Source: Fimousia sp036311565 (GTDB taxonomy: Bacteria; Bacillota; Clostridia; Lachnospirales; Lachnospiraceae). From it: a DNA stretch of 64,000 nt. Shown in pieces: positions 33,885-42,628 of the stretch; within the stretch, counting starts at the first letter, position 1, and each line of letters begins with the position of its first letter. The stretch lies in contig JAXJPR010000009.1 of NCBI GenBank assembly GCA_036311565.1, positions 1 to 64,000 on the forward strand, given 5' to 3'. The notes under the pieces were generated by a model. It saw only the letters and a list, made by a program, of their open reading frames with translations. It did no database searches and was not told the DNA's origin. The translations under genes and the position numbers were made by a program.

Positions 33885-36470
33885 TTATTCTTTACATCTT
33901 GCCGTCAATTTTCCATTTTCTACATCGATTAAAATCGTATCTTCTGCCCGCACGCCATCTCCTAAAATAAGTCTTGCAGCCAGTGTTTCCACATTCTTTT
34001 GTAAATATCGTTTTAGTGGCCTTGCTCCATACATTGGTTCATATCCATGATCAGCCACATATTCTTTTGCATCCTTTGTAAGTTCCACTGATAACTGCTT
34101 ATCTTCCAGTCTGCAATTCAAATCTTTAACAAGTAGGTCAATGATATTCGTAATATTATCTTTGGTCAATGGCTTAAATAAAATGGTTTCGTCAAGTCGA
34201 TTCAAGAATTCTGGTCGGAAATGATTTCTTAAATCATTCATTACCATGGTTTTTGCCTCTTCACTAATCTCTCCCTGTTCATTGATACCATCCAGCAAAT
34301 AAGCGGAACCAATATTAGAAGTCATAATGATGATGGTATTTTTAAAATCAACGGTCTTTCCCTGAGAATCTGTAACACGTCCGTCGTCTAATACCTGAAG
34401 AAGTACATTAAATACATCCGGATGGGCCTTTTCTATTTCATCAAAAAGAACAACGGAATAAGGTTTTCTTCGGACCGCCTCTGTCAACTGTCCGCCTTCT
34501 TCATATCCTACATATCCCGGAGGTGCTCCGATTAATCTGGATACGGAATATTTTTCCATATACTCACTCATATCAATACGGACAATATTATTTTCATTGT
34601 CAAATAAACTTTCTGCAAGTGCCTTTGCCAGTTCTGTTTTCCCAACCCCTGTTGGTCCAAGGAATAAGAAAGAACCGATTGGTTTACTTGGATCTTTGAT
34701 TCCTGCTTTTGAACGAATAATGGCTTCTGTCACTAAATCAACACCTTCATTTTGTCCAATGACTCTTTGATGAAGTACCTGATCTAGATTGAGCACTTTA
34801 TTTCGCTCACTCTCCGTTAATTTTGCCACCGGAATTCCAGTCCATCTTGAGATGATTTTAGCAATTTCTTCATCTGTTACCCGTTCTCGTACCATAGAAC
34901 GGTCTTCTTTTTTCACTTTTTCTTCTTCCAATTCTAATTGTTTTTTGAGGGTTGGAAGTTTGCCATATTGCAGTTCTGCTGCCCGATTCAAATCATAATT
35001 ACGCTGTGCAATCTGAATTTCACTATTGATTGCTTCAATTTCTTCTCTTAATTTCTGTACTTTTTCTACTGATGCTTTTTCATTATTCCAGGTAGCCATA
35101 CGGGAATTAAAATCATCTTTCATTTCCGCCAGCTCTTTTTGAATATTTTCCAGACGATCTTTGCTTAATTGATCGTCTTCTTTTTTCAATGCCGCTTCTT
35201 CAATTTCCAGCTGCATAATCTTCCTCTGAATTTCATCCAATTCAGTTGGTAAAGAATTCATCTCTGTTTTAATCAATGCACATGCTTCATCTACCAGGTC
35301 AATGGCTTTATCTGGTAAGAAACGATCAGAAATATAGCGGTTAGACAAAGTTGCTGCTGCCACTAAAGAACTGTCTGTAATCTTTACTCCATGATACACT
35401 TCATATCGTTCTTTAATTCCACGAAGAATGGAAATGGTATCTTCTACCGTTGGTTCATCTACTGTAACTGGCTGAAAACGTCGTTCTAATGCCTGATCTT
35501 TTTCAATATACATACGATATTCATCTAAAGTTGTGGCACCGATACAATGCAGTTCTCCTCTTGCCAACATCGGCTTTAACATATTACCAGCATCCATAGC
35601 GCCATCTGTCTTTCCTGCACCAACAATAGTATGCAGTTCATCGATAAATAAGATGATCTGCCCATCGCTCTGCTTTACTTCTTCTAAAACTGCCTTTAAT
35701 CGCTCCTCAAATTCACCACGGTATTTTGCACCTGCAACTAAGGAACCCATATCCAATGCAAAAATCTTTTTATCTTTTAATTGTTCAGGTACATCTCCAC
35801 GTACAATTCTCTGTGCAAGACCTTCTACTACTGCAGTTTTCCCAACACCCGGTTCCCCGATCAATACTGGATTATTCTTGGATTTACGAGAAAGAATACG
35901 AATCACATTACGGATCTCACTATCACGTCCGATTACCGGATCTAGTTTTTGTTCCCTTGCTCGTTCTACCAGATCATAACCATACTTTTCTAGTGTTTCA
36001 TAAGTTGCTTCCGGATTATCATTGGTTACTTTCTGGTTGCCGCGCACTTCCTGAAGTGCTGTTAAAAACCGTTCTCTTGTAATACCATAACCTCTGAACA
36101 ATTCTTTGATTGATTTACTTGGATGTTTCAACAGGCTTAAGAATAAATGTTCCACAGAAACATATTCATCTCCCATGGCCTTCATTTCATCTTCAGCACT
36201 AATTAAAACTTTGTTCAGATCATTGCTGACATAGACCTGCCCCCCGGAAACTTTCGGACATTTTCCAAGCATTTGCTGTACCTGGGATAAAAATGACTCT
36301 TTATTAATTTCCATCTTATCCAGCAGTTTTAAAATTAAGCTGTCTTCAATGGTCAAAATGCTATATAAAAAATGTTCCTGCGTAATTTCCTGATTTCCAT
36401 ACTCGTATGCCAGCTTTTCACATCGTTGGATGGTTTCCATAGACTTGGTCGTGAATTTATTAATATTCAT
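33885..36470 (-). CDS. clpB: ATP-dependent disaggregase ClpB
   Basis: An 861-residue full-length ClpB that works with DnaK to resolubilise aggregates. In order: N-domain repeats (KFTTKSMETIQRCEKLAYEY), AAA-1 with Walker A GEPGVGKTAVVEGLA near residue 205, the coiled-coil middle domain around 400-530 (ELDEIQRKIMQLEIEEAAL), and AAA-2 with GPTGVGKTELAKALAE near 605 and the sensor region near the end. The linker motif RWTGIPVAKL precedes AAA-2. AAGGAGGAGAG precedes the start. No CIRCE repeat was seen upstream. Confidence 0.97.
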   Translation of the reverse strand: MNINKFTTKSMETIQRCEKLAYEYGNQEITQEHFLYSILTIEDSLILKLLDKMEINKESFLSQVQQMLGKCPKVSGGQVYVSNDLNKVLISAEDEMKAMGDEYVSVEHLFLSLLKHPSKSIKELFRGYGITRERFLTALQEVRGNQKVTNDNPEATYETLEKYGYDLVERAREQKLDPVIGRDSEIRNVIRILSRKSKNNPVLIGEPGVGKTAVVEGLAQRIVRGDVPEQLKDKKIFALDMGSLVAGAKYRGEFEERLKAVLEEVKQSDGQIILFIDELHTIVGAGKTDGAMDAGNMLKPMLARGELHCIGATTLDEYRMYIEKDQALERRFQPVTVDEPTVEDTISILRGIKERYEVYHGVKITDSSLVAAATLSNRYISDRFLPDKAIDLVDEACALIKTEMNSLPTELDEIQRKIMQLEIEEAALKKEDDQLSKDRLENIQKELAEMKDDFNSRMATWNNEKASVEKVQKLREEIEAINSEIQIAQRNYDLNRAAELQYGKLPTLKKQLELEEEKVKKEDRSMVRERVTDEEIAKIISRWTGIPVAKLTESERNKVLNLDQVLHQRVIGQNEGVDLVTEAIIRSKAGIKDPSKPIGSFLFLGPTGVGKTELAKALAESLFDNENNIVRIDMSEYMEKYSVSRLIGAPPGYVGYEEGGQLTEAVRRKPYSVVLFDEIEKAHPDVFNVLLQVLDDGRVTDSQGKTVDFKNTIIIMTSNIGSAYLLDGINEQGEISEEAKTMVMNDLRNHFRPEFLNRLDETILFKPLTKDNITNIIDLLVKDLNCRLEDKQLSVELTKDAKEYVADHGYEPMYGARPLKRYLQKNVETLAARLILGDGVRAEDTILIDVENGKLTARCKE

Positions 36471-36510
36471 AAACTCTCCTCCTTTTTAGGCATTTATCTG
36501 TTCTATAACT

Positions 36511-36538
36511 ACTATAACACTATTTTGTAAAAATGCAA
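36511..36538 (-). promoter_or_regulatory. promoter of clpB
   Basis: Reading left: TTGCAT (36533-36538), 16-bp spacer, TATAGT (36511-36516), about 35 nt before the start codon. No inverted-repeat heat-shock operator overlaps it. Confidence 0.6.
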
Positions 36539-36550
36539 GAGGGAAAATGA

Positions 36551-36585
36551 AAAAAAGGACACATTGTCAAGATTCCAATGTGTCC
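36551..36585 (-). terminator. terminator after the lysophospholipase-like gene
   Basis: GGACACATTG pairs with CAATGTGTCC (36576-36585 with 36557-36566); reading left it runs into TTTTTT. Confidence 0.9.
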
Positions 36586-36591
36586 TGCTCA

Positions 36592-37512
36592 TTATTCCCA
36601 TCTTTTTAATAAGGTAACAATATCTTTATATACTTGTTCTTTGTCATCTTCATGAAAAATCTCATGGCGCATATCTGGATATAATTTTGCCTTTGTATTT
36701 CGATAGCCCATCTGTCTCATAAACCGCACCGCATCTTCGAATGCCTCTCTGGTGTTCATACATGGATCCTTGGCTCCAGATAAGAAAAACACCGGTAACG
36801 AAGGATTTTTCAGATTCCATCCCTTTTTGCTATAAGTTTCTTTTACAAGCAGAAATAAATTCAAAAATCCATTTAACGTAAAAATAAATCCGCATTTTTC
36901 ATCTGCATCATAATCTTTTACATTTTCTCTATTTTCAGAAATCCAGTCATTCGGTGAAAATTCTGGATTAAATCCACGATTATATGCTCCAAAAGCGATT
37001 TTCTGGAACAAATCTCCTCTGGCATGGTCATCTTTTATTTTTATCATGATTTTACACAATAAAATAGCAAGACCAGCCAAAACATTATTGCTTGGACTTC
37101 CACAGACAATCAAACCATTGATTTCGTTGTCATATTTTTTTACATAACAACGGGCAATCAACGATCCCATACTGTGTCCAAATAAATAATTTGGAAGCTC
37201 TGGATAACGCTTTTTTACCCATTGGGTTACCTGATGAACATCTTCTACAATTGCTTCTTTACCATCTGCATAAAAATATCCATAATCTTCTTTTGAGCGA
37301 ATACTGCCTCCATGTCCTCTATGATCATGTATGACACAGACATACCCTTGATCACATAAATATTCCATCAATGACAGATAGCGTTCCTTATGCTCTGCCA
37401 TTCCATGGACCAACTGTACAATTCCAACTGGTTTTTGCTCTGGAATCGCTAAAATTGTATCAATCCCCAATCCATCCATGTGAGATGTTATTTCATATTG
37501 CTGCACCTGCAT
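36592..37512 (-). CDS. alpha/beta hydrolase, lysophospholipase/monoglyceride lipase-like
   Basis: A 306-residue serine hydrolase of the Hydrolase_4 type. The oxyanion strand is VQLVHGMAEHKERY, the nucleophile elbow YLFGHSMGSLIARCY, the acid FFLSGAKDPCMN, and the His is in YPDMRHEIFHED. Relatives cleave monoacylglycerols or lysophospholipids. The start at 37512 is preferred: it has AGGTG in front and begins 22 nt after the citrate synthase stop, while longer in-frame versions would run back into that gene. Probably co-transcribed with citrate synthase. The substrate is unknown. Confidence 0.88.
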   Translation of the reverse strand: MQVQQYEITSHMDGLGIDTILAIPEQKPVGIVQLVHGMAEHKERYLSLMEYLCDQGYVCVIHDHRGHGGSIRSKEDYGYFYADGKEAIVEDVHQVTQWVKKRYPELPNYLFGHSMGSLIARCYVKKYDNEINGLIVCGSPSNNVLAGLAILLCKIMIKIKDDHARGDLFQKIAFGAYNRGFNPEFSPNDWISENRENVKDYDADEKCGFIFTLNGFLNLFLLVKETYSKKGWNLKNPSLPVFFLSGAKDPCMNTREAFEDAVRFMRQMGYRNTKAKLYPDMRHEIFHEDDKEQVYKDIVTLLKRWE

Positions 37513-37534
37513 TCTCTGCACCTGCCTTCTCTGC

Positions 37535-38902
37535 TTATCTATTATTGATCGGTACATATTCCTGTGGTGTTGCAACATTTGCATATGCAGGACGAATGAT
37601 TTTTCCTCCGCTCACTAATTCTTCCAGACGATGTGCACTCCATCCAGAAATTCTTGCAATTGCAAAAATTGGTGTATATAACTGCTCTGGAAGTCCCAAC
37701 ATGCGATATACAAAACCACTATAGAAGTCCACATTTGCACTAACTTCTCTTGCAGACTGTCTTTTCTTTTTAATTTCTTCCGGTGCGATTTTTTCAACTA
37801 AAGAATATAATGCATATTCTTCCTGACAACCTTTTTCATCTGCCAGTTTTTTTACAAATCCCTCTAATGCTTTTGCACGAGGATCAGAAATAGAATAAAT
37901 CGCATGACCCATTCCATAAATTAATCCTGCACCATCAAATGCTTCTTTATTCAAAATTTTATTTAAATAAGCACGAATTTCTTCTTCATCTGTCCAATCC
38001 TTAATATGTTCTTTAATATCATCGAACATCTGTATTACTTTAATATTAGCTCCTCCGTGTTTTGGTCCACGAAGAGATGCAATCGCTGCCGCAACTGCAG
38101 AATATGTATCTGTTCCAGAAGAAGTAACAACATGTGTAGTAAATGTAGAGTTATTTCCACCACCATGTTCTGCATGAAGTACCAGACATAAGTCTAAAAT
38201 TCTGGCTTCCAATTCCGTATATTTATTATCCGGTCTTAATAAATATAAGATATTTTCCGCTGTAGATAAATGTTCCTGTGGCTTATGGATAAATAAACTT
38301 TTTCCATCATGATAATGAGCATATGCCTGGTATCCATAAATCGCGAGTACCGGAAATAAGGCAATTAACTGCAGACTCTGACGGAGTACATTAGGAACTG
38401 ATGTATCACTGGCATAATCATCATAAGAAAATAATGTCAGTACACTTCGTGCCAATGTATTCATCATATCACGGCTAGGTGCTTTCATAATAATATCCCT
38501 TACAAAGTTTGTTGGAAGCTGGCGATATTCTGCCAATAAATTATTTAACTGATCTAATTCCTGTTTATTTGGCAGTTCTCCAAACAAAAGAAGGTATGTA
38601 ATTTCTTCAAATCCAAATCTTTTTTCATTGACAAATCCATTTACTAAATCTTCAATATTAATTCCGCGATAATATAATCTACCTTCACAAGGAATCATAG
38701 ATCTATCTTCAATTACATAAGATACTACTTTAGAAATCTCTGTTAATCCAACTAATACCCCTTCTCCTGTGTCTTCACGAAGACCTCTTTTTACTGCATA
38801 TCTTTTAAATAATGCAGGATCAATTCCTCTGGAGCATTTTTCAGATAATTCACGAATTTCTGGTGTAACCTCTGAAAATTTATTTGGCATTTCTTTTAGC
38901 AT
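37535..38902 (-). CDS. citrate synthase
   Basis: A 455-residue citrate synthase condensing acetyl-CoA and oxaloacetate, in anaerobes mainly to feed 2-oxoglutarate and glutamate synthesis. Catalytic regions are LVLHAEHGGGNNSTFTTHV, GPKHGGANIKVIQMF and LIYGMGHAIYSISDPRAKAL, holding the active-site histidines and Asp of the Si type. The N-terminal extension (about 45 residues before the fold) is usual in this subgroup. The ATG at 38902 follows AAAGGAAG; an in-frame ATG 84 nt upstream has no proper site. Its leader holds an early terminator (see 38959-39098). Confidence 0.95.
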   Translation of the reverse strand: MLKEMPNKFSEVTPEIRELSEKCSRGIDPALFKRYAVKRGLREDTGEGVLVGLTEISKVVSYVIEDRSMIPCEGRLYYRGINIEDLVNGFVNEKRFGFEEITYLLLFGELPNKQELDQLNNLLAEYRQLPTNFVRDIIMKAPSRDMMNTLARSVLTLFSYDDYASDTSVPNVLRQSLQLIALFPVLAIYGYQAYAHYHDGKSLFIHKPQEHLSTAENILYLLRPDNKYTELEARILDLCLVLHAEHGGGNNSTFTTHVVTSSGTDTYSAVAAAIASLRGPKHGGANIKVIQMFDDIKEHIKDWTDEEEIRAYLNKILNKEAFDGAGLIYGMGHAIYSISDPRAKALEGFVKKLADEKGCQEEYALYSLVEKIAPEEIKKKRQSAREVSANVDFYSGFVYRMLGLPEQLYTPIFAIARISGWSAHRLEELVSGGKIIRPAYANVATPQEYVPINNR

Positions 38903-38958
38903 AATTGCTTCTTCCTTTCTATAATAAACCATTCTGTTTTTATCTCCGAAACCGTTCC

Positions 38959-39098
38959 ATGAAGGATTTTCATTCTTATCCTTCATCCTCGGTCAAAAAA
39001 ATGAAGGTCTCCTGACCTTCTGTCATGATTGATCTTCTCAAATTTTAAAACACATAAAATTCCCTGTTTATTATATCAAACAACGTCCTCTTTGTCAA
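38959..39098 (-). promoter_or_regulatory. consensus promoter with an early terminator in the citrate synthase leader
   Basis: Reading left: TTGACA (39093-39098), exactly 17 bp, TATAAT (39070-39075). About 45 nt after the expected start lies an intrinsic terminator: GAAGGTC/GACCTTC (39014-39020 with 39003-39009), then A and seven Ts (39001-38995). A second hairpin, ATGAAGGAT/ATCCTTCAT (38978-38986 with 38959-38967), follows before the gene at 38902. A 16-codon ORF, MTEGQETFIFLTEDEG, spans the terminator exactly. The layout is that of a transcription attenuator; the signal is unknown. Confidence 0.6.
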
Positions 39099-39143
39099 CG
39101 CCAGCCAATATCTACAAAAATATTACGGAAATATGAAATAATA

Positions 39144-39172
39144 TTGTAATTTCCATTAAATAAAGTTATAAT
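39144..39172 (+). promoter_or_regulatory. promoter of the glucosaminidase gene
   Basis: TTGTAA (39144-39149), 17-bp spacer, perfect TATAAT (39167-39172). It lies back to back with the citrate synthase promoter, 45 bp away. Confidence 0.75.
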
Positions 39173-39217
39173 TTAATTTAGAAATTATTTTAAATAACAT
39201 AGAAAGAGAGGATTTAC

Positions 39218-40669
39218 ATGAAACCACTAAAAAAATGTTTATCATTGCTTTTAGCTTTGACAATCTGTCTGACATTATCAATACCAAATACCACCCCCGT
39301 ATCCGCTGCATCTTTAGCAATCAAACGGGCTGGAACTTCCATTACTTATTCTGGAAAACAGATTTCTCAGGTTTCTTATAATGGCATCTCTTATTCTTTA
39401 AATGATACACCTGCTCTTGTACTTGATGGATATGTCATGGTTCCCTATTATCAAACTTATGTAGTAAATGGCCCTAAATTAGCAAAATCTTATAATTCCA
39501 GTACAAGCGTTCTGACCTTAAAATCATCCAGTGACACCGTAAAATATTATGTCAATAAAAAATATGCTTATGTGAATGGCACGAAAAAAACATTAGGGGT
39601 TGCACCTTGCTTTGTTACTTATAAAAGCACCAACACGACCGTATTAATGATTCCTGCAAAAACAACGTGTGGATATTTTGATATTTCATATAAATATAAT
39701 AGTTCTGTTCCTGACCTTACCTTTGGTAAGACAACCTCTGTAAGTACAAATACAGGAAATGAAACTTATACTCGCTATACGACTGCAAACTCCTTATCAA
39801 TCCGTAAGACTGCTTCTGCTTCTGGCACAGTTGTCGGACATTACAGCAGAAATACAAAGATTACCTGCTATGGAACTTCCGGGCAGTTTACCAAAGTAAA
39901 ATACAACGGATATTACCGCTACTGTAAGACTTCGTATTTAAATACTACAAAGGTTTATTACCGTTATACAACGGTAAATTCCTTAAAAATCAGAAAGAAA
40001 GCTGCGAGCGATGCAGAAGCTGCCGGTTATTATAAGCTGGGTACCAAAGTTCTCTGCTATGGAACTTCTGGAGATTACACAAAGATTAAATACAACGGGT
40101 ATTACCGTTATTTAAAAACTTCTTGTTTAACAGCTACAGCTCCCTTGCAGGCAACTGCGTTTTCAACTATGACAACCAGTCAGTTCGTAAACAAAATTGG
40201 TCCTATTGCTCAAAAAAATTATAAGCAAAGCGGAGTTCTCGCATCTGTTACCATTGCACAGGCAATTTTAGAAAGTGGATGGGGAAAATCCGAACTGGCA
40301 CAAAATGCCAACAATATGTTTGGTATGAAATCAAATTTATCTGGTAATACATGGTCCGGCAGTGTATGGACTGGTTCTATTTATAAAAAAACTACTGCTG
40401 AATACCATTCTGACGGCAGCAAATATTATATTACTGCTAATTTCAGAAAATATAATGGGGTCGCAAGTTCCATTGCAGATCATTCTGCATACCTTTTAGG
40501 TGCCATGAATGGAAGTCAAAAACGTTATGCAGGATTGACCGCTACGACCAGCTATAAAAAACAGCTGACTATTATTAAAAACGGTGGTTATGCAACCGAT
40601 CCTGAATATGTATCTTATTTATCAAGTATTATTGAAAAGTATGATTTAACAGACTATGATGTGAAATAA
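39218..40669 (+). CDS. secreted SH3-domain N-acetylglucosaminidase (autolysin)
   Basis: A 483-residue secreted peptidoglycan hydrolase. A signal peptide ends near TTPVSAA (about residue 31). Residues 32-165 resemble the copper-amine-oxidase N-terminal-like domain of Clostridia wall proteins. Two bacterial SH3 repeats follow, about 185-245 and 250-305 (NSLSIRKTASASGTVVGHYS and NSLKIRKKAASDAEAAGYYK). The C-terminal 175 residues are a glucosaminidase domain with catalytic Glu in IAQAILESGWGKSELAQ and NNMFGMK. It would cleave GlcNAc-MurNAc bonds during growth or separation. A GAGAGG site precedes the ATG. Confidence 0.9.
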   Translation: MKPLKKCLSLLLALTICLTLSIPNTTPVSAASLAIKRAGTSITYSGKQISQVSYNGISYSLNDTPALVLDGYVMVPYYQTYVVNGPKLAKSYNSSTSVLTLKSSSDTVKYYVNKKYAYVNGTKKTLGVAPCFVTYKSTNTTVLMIPAKTTCGYFDISYKYNSSVPDLTFGKTTSVSTNTGNETYTRYTTANSLSIRKTASASGTVVGHYSRNTKITCYGTSGQFTKVKYNGYYRYCKTSYLNTTKVYYRYTTVNSLKIRKKAASDAEAAGYYKLGTKVLCYGTSGDYTKIKYNGYYRYLKTSCLTATAPLQATAFSTMTTSQFVNKIGPIAQKNYKQSGVLASVTIAQAILESGWGKSELAQNANNMFGMKSNLSGNTWSGSVWTGSIYKKTTAEYHSDGSKYYITANFRKYNGVASSIADHSAYLLGAMNGSQKRYAGLTATTSYKKQLTIIKNGGYATDPEYVSYLSSIIEKYDLTDYDVK

Positions 40670-40681
40670 TAATTACATAGG

Positions 40682-40715
40682 AAGAAGCAGTCCTTATTAC
40701 AGGGCTGCTTCTTTT
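40682..40715. terminator. terminator between glucosaminidase and alpha/beta hydrolase genes
   Basis: AAGAAGCAGTCC (40682-40693) pairs with GGGCTGCTTCTT (40702-40713), one G-T pair, followed by TT. The right arm overlaps the final codons of the convergent hydrolase gene. Confidence 0.8.
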
Positions 40716-41401
40716 ATTATGTCTGATCTTAAAAATTCTCTGACTGCCTGATTAAATTCTTCCGGCTTTTTGTTTGCAATAAAATGATCCCCCTCTAACA
40801 GCACCAGTTTGCCATTTGGCAGACTACCGTAAATTTCTTTTGTATGAGATGTCTTTATCATATCTTTTGTTCCCGCTATTACCAACGTTTCTTTGTTTAA
40901 CCGATGCAGATCCTCAGGAAGAAAATTGGGTTCCTTTACCATCAGACCTAGCATTTCCGCGTTTTTCTTTGCTTCCTTACTCATCTTTCCAAAAAAAGAA
41001 GCAATATAATATCCTATAACAACTGGACACTGTACCCAGAATTTGATTCCTTTTGTATTAAGATTTGCACCATTCAAAATCAGTTTATCCACCTGTTCTG
41101 GGTATTTTAATGCAAAGGTCAGGGCAATATTTCCCCCATCAGAAAAACCTAATACATGAGCTTTTTTAATTTCATGCTCCTTCATAAAATCATGCAGATC
41201 TTCAGAAAATTGAGCTATCGAAAAGGTGGCTTTCCCTCTGGGTGATTTTCCATGTCCCCTGGTATCAATGGCAATGACCCGATAATATTTTTTGAAATAT
41301 TCTATCTGATGAATAAAATATTCTTGATTTTCTCCGTTTCCATGAAGAAGGATCAAAGGCTCTCCCTCTCCATATTCTGTATAGTAAAGCTGTATATCCA
41401 T
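40697..41401 (-). CDS. alpha/beta hydrolase
   Basis: A 234-residue alpha/beta hydrolase. The oxyanion HG motif is ILLHGNGENQEYF; the nucleophile elbow is HVLGFSDGGNIALTFA, an unusual GFSDGG also seen in small carboxylesterases; the acid is IAGTKDMIK and the His lies in LEGDHFIANKKP. The ATG at 41401 is chosen for its GGGAG site; a longer in-frame version overlaps the upstream gene. It is the last gene of the Ntn hydrolase-VOC operon. The substrate is unknown. Confidence 0.88.
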   Translation of the reverse strand: MDIQLYYTEYGEGEPLILLHGNGENQEYFIHQIEYFKKYYRVIAIDTRGHGKSPRGKATFSIAQFSEDLHDFMKEHEIKKAHVLGFSDGGNIALTFALKYPEQVDKLILNGANLNTKGIKFWVQCPVVIGYYIASFFGKMSKEAKKNAEMLGLMVKEPNFLPEDLHRLNKETLVIAGTKDMIKTSHTKEIYGSLPNGKLVLLEGDHFIANKKPEEFNQAVREFLRSDIIKEAAL

Positions 41402-41415
41402 TTTTGTGCTCCCTT

Positions 41416-41880
41416 TTAAATATTCATCCACTCTTCTATCTGAGACAGTGGAAGCTGTACCTTCATAGCCGTTTCTTCTGCTGTCATACCTGATTGTAAG
41501 CATCTGCGTGCCACATATTCCAGTGACTCCCCAATCTCGATAATATGACCATCCAAATCATACATACGGATTACTCTTTGTCCCCAGTCATGCTCTATGC
41601 ATTCATTTATATAGGTAATCTCATATTTACTATTTTTAAGCTTTATTAAAAATTCATCAATATGATCTTCTTCAAAATAAAGTTCTGCATCATTTCCACC
41701 ACATATTGCTTCTTTTTGGATAAATCTCTCCCATATCTTCTTTTCCTGAAGAACCAATCCTTCTGTTAAGATTACATTTTCACCAAAATCAGCAACCACT
41801 TCCAGACCAAACAATTCTTTATAAAATGTTTTTGACTGATTGATATCTTTTACTACAAATAAAATATTTTTTAGTCTCAC
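41416..41880 (-). CDS. VOC (glyoxalase-like) family protein
   Basis: A 154-residue protein with the paired beta-alpha-beta-beta-beta units of the vicinal oxygen chelate fold: LKNILFVVKDINQSKTFYKE, LFGLEVVADFGENVILTEG, then IRMYDLDGHIIEIGES. About 30 extra residues with a helix-turn-helix look (SGMTAEETAMKVQLPLSQIE) end the protein and are not part of a standard VOC domain. The start is GTG, placed 7 nt after AGGAGG. It sits between the Ntn hydrolase and the alpha/beta hydrolase with gaps of 12 and 14 nt. The reaction is not known. Confidence 0.85.
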   Translation of the reverse strand: MRLKNILFVVKDINQSKTFYKELFGLEVVADFGENVILTEGLVLQEKKIWERFIQKEAICGGNDAELYFEEDHIDEFLIKLKNSKYEITYINECIEHDWGQRVIRMYDLDGHIIEIGESLEYVARRCLQSGMTAEETAMKVQLPLSQIEEWMNI

Positions 41881-41892
41881 TTCTTGTCCTCC

Positions 41893-42507
41893 TTATCTCA
41901 AAATATATGATTTTACAATTCCTCCCACCGGATTGTAGGCTAATGTCTTATCATAAAACGCAATCAATTCTTCTAACTTTTCTGCTGCATATTTTTGCAG
42001 AATATCTACCGATGTAATTCGTGATAAAGAATCCATCTGATTGAATGCCAATTTGTATAACTCCTCTCCCCCAGTAAAATAATTCTCGTTATCCGGAATC
42101 AATCGCTGAAGATAATAGTTATAGCCAATCTGATGATGCTCAATCCGGTACTTTCCTTCCCATATCCTATGGCCCACTATAAAATGAATTGGCTCCTGAT
42201 TGGCTGGATTTGAACTCATCTTAAGTAATAATCCCTGAAAAAAATTAGAATCTAAGGTATGTTTCCCGTTTAAATACTCATATATTAAGTCTTCCACGTT
42301 GGTCTTTTGTGAAAATAGTCTTGCCTGATTCTGTACTAAAATCTGATTTGCTCCATAAATCACTGCAACTCCATTGACAAATGGAAACAGTTTTTCTGGA
42401 TTTCGGCCTACATCTTCTATAAATTTTCCATCGGACTTGATTGTTGCTTTAGAATCTGCGATAGCGACCAGTCCATCCTTTGCTTTAAAAATACCTGTAA
42501 ATGACAT
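41893..42507 (-). CDS. proteasome-beta/HslV-like Ntn-hydrolase fold protein
   Basis: A 204-residue protein without a standard name. After removal of Met1 it begins SFTGIFKAKDGLVAIADSKA. Counted from that Ser, an Asp falls at position 17 in the same ADS context as proteasome beta subunits, and NPEKLFPFVNGVAVIYGAN places a Lys where catalytic Lys33 would be, with about five extra residues. Later features (FIVGHRIWEGKYRIEHHQIG, then FTGGEELYKLAFNQM) fit the strand order and a helix. Catalysis by Ser1 is inference. No HslU or other ATPase is adjacent. AAAGGAG precedes the ATG. First gene of a three-gene operon. Confidence 0.65.
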   Translation of the reverse strand: MSFTGIFKAKDGLVAIADSKATIKSDGKFIEDVGRNPEKLFPFVNGVAVIYGANQILVQNQARLFSQKTNVEDLIYEYLNGKHTLDSNFFQGLLLKMSSNPANQEPIHFIVGHRIWEGKYRIEHHQIGYNYYLQRLIPDNENYFTGGEELYKLAFNQMDSLSRITSVDILQKYAAEKLEELIAFYDKTLAYNPVGGIVKSYILR

Positions 42508-42594
42508 AAATACTGTTCTCCTTTTTTCATTCCTCTTTATTATATCTTAAAATCCACTTCGATTAAATGTAACAAATCAAATTTTTTATTATAC

Positions 42595-42616
42595 AAAAAA
42601 AGCGGACAAGTCCGCT
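42595..42616 (-). terminator. terminator after the ABC permease gene
   Basis: AGCGGAC pairs with GTCCGCT (42610-42616 with 42601-42607) with a 2-nt gap, so the loop probably opens by a pair; reading left a run of Ts follows. Confidence 0.88.
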
Positions 42617-42628
42617 CTTTTCTATATA

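Noticed and set aside
36471..36591. CIRCE or CtsR operator upstream of clpB
   Set aside because: No TTAGCACTC-type inverted repeat or GGTCAAA direct repeat was found.
38903..38986. In-frame 28-residue N-terminal extension of citrate synthase
   Set aside because: The upstream ATG lacks a correctly spaced ribosome site, while the ATG at 38902 has AAAGGAAG.
38959..39020. Downstream hairpin as a classical antiterminator of the citrate synthase leader
   Set aside because: CCTTCAT and ATGAAGG can pair, but the competing arm is transcribed after the terminator and could not prevent it forming in time.
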